From NCBI GenBank assembly GCA_944349855.1, contig CALVNS010000014.1, positions 1 to 60,967 of the forward strand: a stretch of 60,967 nucleotides of DNA, read 5' to 3'. Origin of the DNA: an uncultured Eubacteriales bacterium (GTDB taxonomy: Bacteria > Bacillota > Clostridia > Christensenellales > Aristaeellaceae). Under the pieces are notes generated by a model. That model saw only the letters and a list, made by a program, of their open reading frames with translations. It ran no database searches and was not told the DNA's origin. Positions 43,896 to 52,194 of this stretch are shown in pieces. How positions within the stretch are numbered: the stretch's first letter is position 1; every line of letters begins with the position of its first letter. The position numbers and the translations under genes were made by a program.

Positions 43896-46481
43896 TTGAA
43901 CGATCAATATGGCGAAGGCTATCAGGACGGCCGCCAAGAGCAGAGCGCCACGCCGCGCCGCCGCCGCCGCCGCCCCGATGACGTCCAGGCGTCGCAGCAG
44001 AGCGTCCATGAGCAGCCGGCTGCTGCGCAGGAAGCGCCTGCTCAGCAGGAAACGCCGATGCGTCGCACGCCGCCGCCTGGCATCCGCGCCACCCGGCAAA
44101 ACTCCGCCGAGGATGAGGGCTACGCCATGGGCGATGTGGATTATACGTTCGATGATGACGAAGAGGAGTTTGACGATGTCGACGAGGAGCGCGAGCCGCC
44201 CCGACGCAAGGGCCAGGGCTGCCTGCTCGCCGTGCTGGCCGCCGTCGTCATCGTATTGGTGCTGTGCATATGCGGCTGGTTCTTCCTGCCAGACCTGCGC
44301 GACGCGCTGCTGGAGCGAGTCGGCATCACCGTGCAGGATGACCTGTCCGCCTATTCGGCCTTTGAACTGACCGCAGAGCCGCAGACCGTGGACGTCGGTC
44401 GCGAGATCGTCTTCACCGTGAAGACGACCAAGAATGTGGGCTGTGTGCGCCTGACCGACAACACCGGCGCACAGCTGGCGCTTGTGCCGCAAAGCGGCGC
44501 ATCCTTCCAGGTGGTGGATGCCGCCGAAGGCCTGGTCTGGACCATTCCGGTGACGTTCGGCATGCCGTATGACGGCGCTGTCATCGCCTATGCGGCCGCC
44601 GATGCCGACAGCGTTCTGGCGATGCCGGCGGAGCAGAGCGCGGTCACGGCCGTGACGGTGCTGGAGCCCGCGCCGACTGTCGAGCCGACGCCCGTGCCGA
44701 CCGTCGAGCCGACGCCCGCGCCGACTGCCGAGCCGACGCTTGCCCCGACGTCGGAGCCTGTCACAACGGTTGTGCCTGCCGTAGCCCTGCAGGCGGTGCA
44801 GACGCCGGAGCCTACCGTGGAGCCGACGCTCGCGCCGACTGTGGCGCCCACGCCCGCGCCGACCGCAGAGCCGACGCCTGAACCGACGCCTACGCCCACG
44901 CCGGTGCCTACGCCCACGCCCTCTCCGACGCCGGTACCTACGCCTACGCCGAGCCCCACGCCCGTTCCCTACCGCGTGTATAGCGTCGTGCCCGCGTCGA
45001 CCGCTGATCCGGCGCTGCTGGAGGTCGCTTCCACAGTTCTCGTGGACGGCGTGGAGCAGGAGAACATCAGCCGCGAGATTTCCATGGACGATCCCGCCGA
45101 ATACGGCCGCCAGGACGGCGTGCTGACGTTCCGCGGCGGCCCGATGCGCCAGAACGCCGCATTCGGCGCCGCAGAGATCACCGAAGGCGCGCTGGAGGTG
45201 GTCTGGACGACCCGCACCTCGGGACTGCTGCGCGGCGATGACGAGCAGATTTACCAGGGCTATGGCTGGACGGGACAACCCCTCATCGTCAAGTGGCATA
45301 TGGAGATCCGCGAGATGATGAACCTGTACGAGAGCAAGCGGACCGTTACAGGCCTGAAGGAAGTCATCATGCCCTCGATGGATGGAAAGATCTACTTCTT
45401 TGATCTGGATGATGGCAAGGCGACGCGCGACCCGATCGATCTGGGCTATCCGTTTACGGCGACCGCTGCGGTCGATACGAGCGGCTATCCGCTGCTCTTT
45501 GCCGGCCAAGGCCTGTCCGTCCTGGAGGGCAATACGGGTACGATTGGCATGCGCGTGTACAACCTGATCGATCAGTCGCAGATCTACTTCGAGACCGGCC
45601 GCAACGCGCTGGCCAACAACAAGAGCGGCTCGGTAAACAGTTCCGCTTTGCTCGAACGCGGTACCGATACGCTGCTCTATACTGGCGAGAACGGCCTGCT
45701 GTATACCATCGGCCTGAATACCGCGTTCGACTTGGCCGCAGGTACGCTTGAACTGGATCCGCAGACCGTCGCATACCGCTATGAGAGCAGCCTCAGCGAC
45801 GAGGCGGGCATCTCCGGCAGCGTGGCGATGTACGGCAACTACGTCTACTTCGCGGACAATGCGGGCCTGCTCCAATGCGTCGACGTGAATACCATGCAGT
45901 GCCTGTGGGCGGTGGATCTGGGAGATGCGACGCCCTCCACGGTTGCGCTAGAAGACGAGGGCGACGGCAACGTTGCGCTGTACGTGGCCAACACCATTCA
46001 AAACCGCGGCCGCAGCGGCGATGTGTCGATCCGTCGCTATGACGCGCTGACCGGTGAGATGGCCTGGGAGTACCTCATCGCCTGCAAGTTCAACCGCGAC
46101 AACACTGCGGGTGCGATGTCTTCGCCGGTCATCGGCCAGGGCGACATCAACGACATGGTCGTCTACACCATCAACCAGACAGGTGACGAGGACCTGGCCT
46201 CGGTCGTCGCGCTGGACAAGCGTACGGGCGAAGAGCTATGGAATCAGCCGCTGGATGCCTACTCCTATTCGTCGCCGACTGCGGTGTACTCCACCGATGG
46301 CAAGGGCTACATCTTCCAGGGCGATCAGAACGGCACGCTGCGCCTGATGGATGGCTTTACCGGCTCGACGATCTCCACGATTTCGCTGGGCTCGCCGATC
46401 GTCGGCTCGCCTGCTGCGTATAACGATATCGTTGTCGTCGGTACGACTACGGGCCGCATCTGCGGCGTGCGCATCAAGTAA
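43896..46481 (+). CDS. Membrane-anchored PQQ-like beta-propeller protein with Pro-Thr linker
   Basis: The ~861-residue protein has a cytoplasmic acidic N-terminus (residues 1-105, with RRRRRRP and DDDEEEFDDVDEE), one membrane helix (GCLLAVLAAVVIVLVLCICG near 108-127), an Ig-like domain, a Pro-Thr-rich linker (near residues 256-358) and a C-terminal beta-propeller with repeated blades (SMDGKIYFFDLDDGKATRDP, RTGEELWNQPL, FQGDQNGTLRLMDGFTG) as in PQQ/BamB-like proteins. TTG 43896 is chosen: AAAAGGGGTG precedes it and the promoter excludes an earlier start. Likely an extracytoplasmic scaffold or sensor; the role is unknown. Confidence 0.88.
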   Translation: MNDQYGEGYQDGRQEQSATPRRRRRRPDDVQASQQSVHEQPAAAQEAPAQQETPMRRTPPPGIRATRQNSAEDEGYAMGDVDYTFDDDEEEFDDVDEEREPPRRKGQGCLLAVLAAVVIVLVLCICGWFFLPDLRDALLERVGITVQDDLSAYSAFELTAEPQTVDVGREIVFTVKTTKNVGCVRLTDNTGAQLALVPQSGASFQVVDAAEGLVWTIPVTFGMPYDGAVIAYAAADADSVLAMPAEQSAVTAVTVLEPAPTVEPTPVPTVEPTPAPTAEPTLAPTSEPVTTVVPAVALQAVQTPEPTVEPTLAPTVAPTPAPTAEPTPEPTPTPTPVPTPTPSPTPVPTPTPSPTPVPYRVYSVVPASTADPALLEVASTVLVDGVEQENISREISMDDPAEYGRQDGVLTFRGGPMRQNAAFGAAEITEGALEVVWTTRTSGLLRGDDEQIYQGYGWTGQPLIVKWHMEIREMMNLYESKRTVTGLKEVIMPSMDGKIYFFDLDDGKATRDPIDLGYPFTATAAVDTSGYPLLFAGQGLSVLEGNTGTIGMRVYNLIDQSQIYFETGRNALANNKSGSVNSSALLERGTDTLLYTGENGLLYTIGLNTAFDLAAGTLELDPQTVAYRYESSLSDEAGISGSVAMYGNYVYFADNAGLLQCVDVNTMQCLWAVDLGDATPSTVALEDEGDGNVALYVANTIQNRGRSGDVSIRRYDALTGEMAWEYLIACKFNRDNTAGAMSSPVIGQGDINDMVVYTINQTGDEDLASVVALDKRTGEELWNQPLDAYSYSSPTAVYSTDGKGYIFQGDQNGTLRLMDGFTGSTISTISLGSPIVGSPAAYNDIVVVGTTTGRICGVRIK
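44662..44970 (+). repeat. In-frame Pro-Thr-Glu tandem repeat
   Basis: Two blocks of imperfect tandem repeats of about 12-24 bases encode TPxPTVEPTPAP-like units, with the second block (44801-44970) turning into pure TPTPVPTPTPSP. The repeats are prone to slippage, so length variation between strains is likely. They form the flexible linker between the Ig-like and propeller domains. Confidence 0.85.
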
Positions 46482-46488
46482 TCGCTTC

Positions 46489-46523
46489 AAGGCGGTGGGG
46501 CGCCCGTGCCCTGCCGCCTTTTT
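46489..46523 (+). terminator. Terminator of the beta-propeller gene
   Basis: A 13-bp stem (AAGGCGGTGGGGC with GCCCTGCCGCCTT, two wobble pairs) is followed by a T run ending at 46523. Confidence 0.75.
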
Positions 46524-46595
46524 GTGACCTTGTTACGGTTGCGACAGCAAAAGTGTGGTATCCTGTTCCCATACGATGGAACAGGGGGACAAAGG

Positions 46596-46919
46596 ATGCT
46601 TTTCTTTAAATGTCAGGCGCCCAATATCGACATGTTGTCTGAACAGGCCACCGCGGAAGCACATTTGATCGTCGATGTGCGGACGCATGAGGAATACCGC
46701 GAGGGACACATTCCGGGCAGCGTCAACATCCCGTTGGATGCATTGGATGCGCTGCGCGGCCAGGTTGGAACGGAAGGACCGATTTACGTATATTGCCTGA
46801 GCGGCGCACGCAGTTCACGGGCGGCGGTTCGCCTGCGGCGCATGGGATATCAGGTCGTCGATATGGGCGGCATCAGCGGTTATCATGGAAGAATTGAAAG
46901 AGGGGGAGAGGAAAAATGA
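46596..46919 (+). CDS. Single-domain rhodanese-like sulfurtransferase
   Basis: The 107-residue product is one rhodanese domain: AHLIVDVRTHEEYREGHIPG near residues 22-41 and the active-site loop YVYCLSGARSSRAA with the catalytic cysteine near residue 69. ATG 46596 follows AAAGG; the stop overlaps the next start by ATGA. Together with the next gene, which also has a rhodanese domain, it probably moves persulfide sulfur. A Crp/Fnr regulator lies downstream on the other strand. Confidence 0.93.
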   Translation: MLFFKCQAPNIDMLSEQATAEAHLIVDVRTHEEYREGHIPGSVNIPLDALDALRGQVGTEGPIYVYCLSGARSSRAAVRLRRMGYQVVDMGGISGYHGRIERGGEEK

Positions 46920-48610
46920 AGGTTGTGATCATCGGCGGCGTCGCGGGCGGCGCGACCGCTGCGGCGCGCATTCGTCGCCTGGACGAGCATGCGCAGATCG
47001 TCATGCTCGAGCGCTCTGGGTACATCTCCTATGCGAACTGCGGGTTGCCCTATTACATCGGCGGCGCGATCGAGGATGCGGGCGAACTGACGCTTCAGAC
47101 GCCTGAGAGCTTTCATGCACGCTTCCGCGTGGACGTGCGCGTACACCACGAGGCAACCGCCATCGATCTGGAGAACAAGGTCGTGCGCGTGCGCAATCTG
47201 AAGACGCGCGAGACGTACGAAGAGCCCTACGATAAGCTCGTCCTCGCGCCCGGCGCGCGCCCCATCATGCCTGGCTTGCCGGGCATCGACAGTCCGGAGC
47301 TCTTCACGCTGCGGACGGTTGAGGATACGCTGCGCATCCGGGGTCATGTGGACACGCAGCATCCGCGCTCGGCCACGGTCATCGGCGGAGGCTTCATCGG
47401 CCTGGAGATGGCGGAAAACCTTGCGCAACGCGGGCTGAGCGTGACCATCGTGGAGAAGATGGAGCAGCTGATGAGCCCGTTGGATGCGGACATGGCCTCC
47501 TTCGTACATGCCAAGTTCAGAAAGCAGGGAGTCGGACTGGCGCTCGGCAGCGCGGTCACGGGCTTTGAGCGCACGCAGGAAGGTATCCTGACGCATCTGG
47601 ACGTGGGCGAGCCGCTGCGCTCGGACATGGTGATTCTCGCCATCGGCGTCTCACCGGATTCAACGCTTGCGCGCGAGGCGGGACTGAAGCTGGGCATGCG
47701 GGGCAGCATCGTGGTCGACGAGCACATGCGTACCTCTGCGCCGGACGTCTACGCCGTCGGGGATGCCGTGCAGATCCGTCACCTTGTGACCGGGAGCGAG
47801 GCGCTGATCTCGCTGGCCGGCCCGGCGAACAAGCAGGCGCGCGTGGCAGCGGACAACATCTGCGGCGTGTCCAGCGTCTATCATGGCGCGCAGGGTGCGT
47901 CGATCCTCAAGCTGTTTGACATGACGGCAGCCTCCGTCGGGCTGAACGAGCGCGCGGCACAGGCGGCCGGTCTGGACTATGAAAAGGTCGTCCTCTCACC
48001 GGCAAACCATGCGTCCTACTATCCGGGTGGGCGCGTGATGACCCTCAAGGTGCTCTATGAGAAGAGCTCGCTGCGCCTGCTGGGCGCTCAGATCGTCGGC
48101 TATGACGGCGTGGACAAGCGCATCGACGTGCTCGCGACGGCCCTGCAGGCGGGCATGACGGCTCCACAGCTGGCGCAGCTGGATCTGGCCTATGCGCCGC
48201 CATATTCTTCGGCAAAGGACCCGGTGAACATGGCGGGATTCATGGCCGAGAACATCGAGGCCGGATTGGTGAGGCAGTTCCACCATGCGGATCTGGCTGC
48301 GCTCCGGCAGAATCCGAACGTCACGCTGCTGGACACGCGCACTCCTGGCGAGTATGCGCATGGCCATGCTGAAGGCTTCATCAACATCCCCGTCGACGAG
48401 CTGCGCGAGCATCTGTCCGAGCTTGATGCGCGCAAGCCGGTCTATGTGATGTGCCAGAGCGGCCTGCGCAGCTATGTCGCCTGCCGGATCCTCAGCCAGC
48501 ACGGTTTTACATGCTACAACTTCTCCGGCGGCTATCGCTTCTATGAGAGCATCGAACGCAACCGCCTGGACGAGCGCAGCGCGTTCCCGTGTGGACAGAT
48601 GCGGGACTGA
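46916..48610 (+). CDS. CoA-disulfide reductase-like flavoprotein with C-terminal rhodanese domain
   Basis: The 564-residue product has an FAD-binding GGVAGGATAAARIRR at residues 7-21, the redox cysteine in SYANCGLPYYIGG near 42, the NAD(P)H site VIGGGFIGLEMAENLA near 156-171, and AVGDAVQI near 281. The last ~100 residues are a rhodanese (LLDTRTPGEYAHGHAEG and active-site cysteine in VYVMCQSGLRS near 513). This matches CoADR-RHD proteins, which reduce CoA disulfide, CoA persulfide or polysulfide with NADH. The four-base overlap with the single rhodanese suggests joint sulfur handling. Confidence 0.94.
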   Translation: MKVVIIGGVAGGATAAARIRRLDEHAQIVMLERSGYISYANCGLPYYIGGAIEDAGELTLQTPESFHARFRVDVRVHHEATAIDLENKVVRVRNLKTRETYEEPYDKLVLAPGARPIMPGLPGIDSPELFTLRTVEDTLRIRGHVDTQHPRSATVIGGGFIGLEMAENLAQRGLSVTIVEKMEQLMSPLDADMASFVHAKFRKQGVGLALGSAVTGFERTQEGILTHLDVGEPLRSDMVILAIGVSPDSTLAREAGLKLGMRGSIVVDEHMRTSAPDVYAVGDAVQIRHLVTGSEALISLAGPANKQARVAADNICGVSSVYHGAQGASILKLFDMTAASVGLNERAAQAAGLDYEKVVLSPANHASYYPGGRVMTLKVLYEKSSLRLLGAQIVGYDGVDKRIDVLATALQAGMTAPQLAQLDLAYAPPYSSAKDPVNMAGFMAENIEAGLVRQFHHADLAALRQNPNVTLLDTRTPGEYAHGHAEGFINIPVDELREHLSELDARKPVYVMCQSGLRSYVACRILSQHGFTCYNFSGGYRFYESIERNRLDERSAFPCGQMRD

Positions 48611-48667
48611 AGGCGAACGCCATGAAGGGGAGAGCCCTTCCAAACCATCTCGAATCATATGCATAGT

Positions 48668-48700
48668 CAAAGCCCGCACCCCTTTGGGGTGCGGGCTTTG
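48668..48700. terminator. Hairpin after the CoADR-RHD gene
   Basis: A perfect 15-bp stem (CAAAGCCCGCACCCC with GGGGTGCGGGCTTTG) closes a TTT loop. The flanks lack a long T run, but stem strength and position support termination. Confidence 0.75.
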
Positions 48701-49031
48701 GATTGTGCCCGTTATATCCGGAAACGTGTATCATCTCTCGGGCGACGGCATGTTCGATCCATGCGTACGGTCTGGCATGCCCGGTCAAATGGGGGGAGGA
48801 CTACACAGACGCAAGGGGATACGATGCTGTGACCACCGCATGGACGAGCATGTGATGGCGGTCATCTTTCATATGGCTCCCCCGCTTTCATCTTCCCGAC
48901 CATACGGCAATTCTGCAAATTCCCGGCTGTTTTGCCAATGGATAACGGGGGATGGGCCTATGCGCCCAAGTGAGCGAAAAACTGCCAACGCGAAGGAAGT
49001 CCGCCATCGCCTATGCCGCATGCACAATGCG
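48701..49031. other. Gene-free stretch of about 330 bases
   Basis: I see no supported gene, tRNA or clear repeat here. Short frames exist on both strands but lack Shine-Dalgarno sites and recognisable motifs. Base composition is lower in GC than the flanking genes, which would fit decayed sequence. It separates the rhodanese operon from the convergent Crp/Fnr gene. Confidence 0.5.
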
Positions 49032-49691
49032 CTACGCCTCCGCCAGCGCGCGCAGCTTGGCCTCGTTGGTCAGCTCGACCGTGCCGCGCGTGAGGCGCAC
49101 CATGCCTTCGCTTTGAAAATAGCGCAGCAGCCGCGTGACGACCTCGCGGGCCGTGCCCATGTGCGCGGCAATCCGGTCGTGCGTGATGGAGAGCGTGCGG
49201 GTTTCCTGCAGGGCGCTTTCGCTGAGCAGGAAGGAGGCAAGCCGCTTGTCCTGGCTGCGCCAGAGGATCTGCTCGACAAGCCACATCACGTCTGAAAAGC
49301 GGCTGGCCATCAGTTCATTTGTGTAGTTGGCCAGTGCCGCAGAGGATGCCGCGACGCTTTGGTAGACGTCTGCGGGGATGATCCAGAGCTGCGCATCGCG
49401 TTCGACTTCGACAGACACGTCGAATTGGGCGCTCTTCAGCATGCAGGAGGCCGAAAAAAGACAGATGTCGCGCTCAAACAGGCGATAAATCGTCACCTCG
49501 CGCCCATCGGGGGAGAGGATGAAGGCGCGCAGTGCGCCTGAGCAGACGACCAACAGCCCCACGCAATCTTCAGAGCCGCTGTGCAGCAGCGTTCCCTTGG
49601 GCGCAGTGCGCAGCCGGGCGCTGCGGGTAAGCTGCGCCTGCTGTGCCTGCGTCAAGCGGTCCCAGATGGGGAAATAGGATGAAAGATCCAT
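49032..49691 (-). CDS. Crp/Fnr family transcriptional regulator
   Basis: The 219-residue protein has an N-terminal cyclic-nucleotide-binding-like beta roll (residues ~25-125: KGTLLHSGSEDCVGLLVVCSG, REVTIYRLFERDICLFSASC) and a C-terminal winged helix with ITHDRIAAHMGTAREVVTRLLRYF near 170-193. The fold holds several cysteines (in SEDCVG, CSGAL, CLFSASC) that may form a redox or Fe-S switch rather than bind a nucleotide. ATG 49691 follows AGAGGTGAT. The neighbouring rhodanese/CoADR genes are plausible targets; similar regulators often accompany sulfur-transfer genes. Confidence 0.92.
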   Translation of the reverse strand: MDLSSYFPIWDRLTQAQQAQLTRSARLRTAPKGTLLHSGSEDCVGLLVVCSGALRAFILSPDGREVTIYRLFERDICLFSASCMLKSAQFDVSVEVERDAQLWIIPADVYQSVAASSAALANYTNELMASRFSDVMWLVEQILWRSQDKRLASFLLSESALQETRTLSITHDRIAAHMGTAREVVTRLLRYFQSEGMVRLTRGTVELTNEAKLRALAEA

Positions 49692-49715
49692 GCCATCACC
49701 TCTTGGATGAGGGAA

Positions 49716-49745
49716 AGTATACGGCGGCGCCAGCCCCGTTGTCAA
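49716..49745 (-). promoter_or_regulatory. Promoter of the Crp/Fnr gene
   Basis: Minus-strand TTGACA and TATACT are 18 bases apart, about 25 bases ahead of ATG 49691. Confidence 0.75.
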
Positions 49746-49747
49746 GC

Positions 49748-49786
49748 GAAAAATGGACCCGACGGAATTCAATTCCGTCGGGCCCA
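49748..49786 (-). terminator. Terminator of the GH2 gene
   Basis: On the minus strand a stem (CCCGACGGAAT with ATTCCGTCGGG, extended by ATGG/CCAT) runs into TTTTT. It lies directly after the GH2 stop and in front of the Crp/Fnr promoter. Confidence 0.8.
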
Positions 49787-49791
49787 TTGGC

Positions 49792-52092
49792 TTACGCCTG
49801 GTGGAGTACGACGTTGGTTGAGAGCCCGCCTGTCGTATGCGCGTGCACGACGACCTCGCCTGGGCGCGTACCCGCGCGCACATAGACGATGGCGCGTCCG
49901 TCGCGGGTATTGCGGTAGGGCGCCGCGTAAGGGGTCAAGTCGTCGGGCGTGCCATTTTCCACGCCCAAGAGCTGCGCGTCACCGGCAACCTGATACGTCA
50001 CGCGTTCATCCGCGCTGACGGGATGCCCCTCAGCATCTGCCAGCAGTACCTCAAGCTGCCAGACGGACTGACCATCCGCAGGAAGAGACTCGACGTCGGG
50101 CGTAAGGGACAGGTTTGATGCCGCGCCCGGCGTACACAACACATCCTCTGCGCCGGGAACGACCGCTCGCAGCATACCCGCCTCGAAGGGCACCTCCCAG
50201 CAGACGCGGCAGCCATCGGCGGAAGTGCAGGCCTTCTCGCCCAGAGAGCGCCCGTTGAGCGTCAGCTCTACGCGCTCGGCGTTGGTGTAGCAGCTCACGC
50301 GCATTGGCTCGCCAGGCTGTGCGGCCCAGCGGAAGCGCTCACCGTCCGCATCTTTCCATTCGGCGTTGGCGGGCGCCGCGGCGATGCGCACGTAGGGCGC
50401 GTCCGTCCACAGGGCCTTGCGCTGGGCATAGCTGGGCTTCTCATGGCCCGCCAGGTCCAGCAGGCCTGCGCGCGAGATGCGCACGGGCCAGCCGGGGCAT
50501 TCGCCCAGGAAGTCTACGCCCGTCCACAGGAACTGACCGCAGATGAAGTCGTTGTCGCGGACCGCATACCAGGCCTCGGGGGTCTTGCCGTTTTCACTGC
50601 CGTAGATGACCCGGCCCGGATATTTCGCGTGGTCCTCAGCGTAGAAGACCTCCTTGTAGTTATAGCCGGCTGCATCGAGCACATCGGCGTATCCGGTGCG
50701 GTTGCTCAGCTCCGGGAAGGAGAGCGCGCTGGTCACCGGGCGGGAGGTATCCAGACCATGCACAATATCCGTCAGCTCCTGCGCGATGACAGCCAGCCGC
50801 CCTGCATCGGGCTTGCGCGGGTCATAACGGCGCTCGGCCGCAGGTTTGTTGGCGTCGTTGTTGCCCAACACCTCGTCAAACAGCGGCGTGACGTAGGGAT
50901 CGTTGGGATAGTCGATCTCGTTTCCGATGCTCCACAGCACAATGCTCGGATGGTTGCGGTCGCGGCAGACCATGGCCTCCAGATCGGCGCGATGCCATTG
51001 TGGAAAGTCCTCCGCATAGCCGAACCGCTTGGGAGGATATACGTTGTGGCCCTGCCACCACTTGTTCTTCGCGCCTTCCCATTCATCAAACGCCTCGTCC
51101 ATGACCAACAGGCCCAGTTCGTCGCACAGGTCAAGCAGATGCGTATCTGGCGGGTTATGGGCGGTGCGCAAGGCATTGCATCCGGCGGCCTTGAGCGTCT
51201 TCAGGCGACGGGCCCATACGGCCTTGGGCACTGCGGCGCCCAGGCAGCCGGCGTCGTGATGAACACACACGCCCTTGAGCTTCATGTTCACGCCATTGAG
51301 GAAGAAGCCATGGTCCGGATCAAAGCGGAAGGTGCGAATGCCGATCGGAATATGCACCTCGTCGGTCATCTCATCTTCGCTCAACGCCTGCGCGGTCAGC
51401 GTGTACAGCGTCGGCGAATCCGGACTCCAGAGCAAGGCGTGGGGGACGGACAGAATGGCCTCGCCCGTCTCGCCGGCGGACTCAGCCTGCGCGACCGCTT
51501 CGCCATTCAGGGAAAGGTAGAAGCGAGCGCCACCTGCGCCGAGCGTATCGTAGCGGACCTTGAGACGTGCTGTGCCATCTGCATCGACCGATTCAGTCGT
51601 CACAAAGACGCCGTCCGTCTCAAAGGAGCAGGCGTCGGTAATGGAAAGCACGACATCCCGATAGATACCGCTGCCGGTAAACCAGCGTGAATCGGCGACC
51701 TCGTCGTGCTCCACGCGCACGGCGATGACATTTTCACCCGGACGGGCAAAGGCGCTGACGTCATAGGTAAACGTGGAATAGCCATAGGCGCGCTGCCCTA
51801 GATAATTGCTGTTAAAATAGACGCGCGCGTGCTTGTATACCCCGCCAAACGTCAGGCGTACGCGCTTGCCTGCAACGTCGTCGGGCAGGTAGAAGTGTTT
51901 TCTGTACCAGGCGGTTCCGCCGGGCAGATAACCGGTACCGCTGGCATGGCGTTTGTCAAATGGATGCTCGACCGACCAATCGTGGGGGAGGGTGACCTCA
52001 CGCCAGGCGCTGTCGTCCCATCCCATGAAGTCCGCGCCGGGTTCGTCGCCGAGGTGGAAGCGCCAGTTCAAGTTCAGAATGTCCCTGCTCAT
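49792..52092 (-). CDS. Glycoside hydrolase family 2 (beta-galactosidase-like)
   Basis: The ~766-residue enzyme has the GH2 order: jelly-roll (residues ~1-165, with TLPHDWSVEHPF and SRWFTGSGIYRDV), immunoglobulin-like domain, TIM barrel (about 270-560) and C-terminal Ig-like domains. Catalytic residues are visible: the acid/base Glu in VLWSIGNEIDYPN near 389 and the nucleophile Glu in VIYGSENGKT near 496. No signal peptide is present, so it acts on imported sugars. ATG 52092 follows TTGGAGG. It is the last gene of a LacI-regulated import operon; whether it prefers galactosides or another beta-glycoside cannot be read from sequence. Confidence 0.93.
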   Translation of the reverse strand: MSRDILNLNWRFHLGDEPGADFMGWDDSAWREVTLPHDWSVEHPFDKRHASGTGYLPGGTAWYRKHFYLPDDVAGKRVRLTFGGVYKHARVYFNSNYLGQRAYGYSTFTYDVSAFARPGENVIAVRVEHDEVADSRWFTGSGIYRDVVLSITDACSFETDGVFVTTESVDADGTARLKVRYDTLGAGGARFYLSLNGEAVAQAESAGETGEAILSVPHALLWSPDSPTLYTLTAQALSEDEMTDEVHIPIGIRTFRFDPDHGFFLNGVNMKLKGVCVHHDAGCLGAAVPKAVWARRLKTLKAAGCNALRTAHNPPDTHLLDLCDELGLLVMDEAFDEWEGAKNKWWQGHNVYPPKRFGYAEDFPQWHRADLEAMVCRDRNHPSIVLWSIGNEIDYPNDPYVTPLFDEVLGNNDANKPAAERRYDPRKPDAGRLAVIAQELTDIVHGLDTSRPVTSALSFPELSNRTGYADVLDAAGYNYKEVFYAEDHAKYPGRVIYGSENGKTPEAWYAVRDNDFICGQFLWTGVDFLGECPGWPVRISRAGLLDLAGHEKPSYAQRKALWTDAPYVRIAAAPANAEWKDADGERFRWAAQPGEPMRVSCYTNAERVELTLNGRSLGEKACTSADGCRVCWEVPFEAGMLRAVVPGAEDVLCTPGAASNLSLTPDVESLPADGQSVWQLEVLLADAEGHPVSADERVTYQVAGDAQLLGVENGTPDDLTPYAAPYRNTRDGRAIVYVRAGTRPGEVVVHAHTTGGLSTNVVLHQA

Positions 52093-52113
52093 CACTAGCC
52101 TCCAATGTCATAG

Positions 52114-52171
52114 AAAAGAGGCTGCCGGCAGGAGACGCCCCGAAGGGCGCCTACCTATTGCCGGCAGCCTC
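52114..52171 (-). terminator. Partial terminator between binding protein and GH2
   Basis: GAGGCTGCCGGCA and TGCCGGCAGCCTC form a perfect 13-bp stem with an inner hairpin, followed on the minus strand by TTTTCT. It likely reduces read-through, so that the binding protein is made in excess over GH2. Confidence 0.7.
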
Positions 52172-52194
52172 CGCTCATCTACAGGTCAAAGCGA

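Noticed and set aside
44662-44970. Repeat array considered as CRISPR or minisatellite locus
   Set aside because: The repeats are in-frame codons for Pro, Thr and Glu without unique spacers of equal size, so they are a protein linker.
43644-45875. Long minus-strand frame opposite the beta-propeller gene
   Set aside because: Only its last 108 codons have a Shine-Dalgarno and do not lie inside the propeller gene; the rest is a shadow with Arg/Gly runs.
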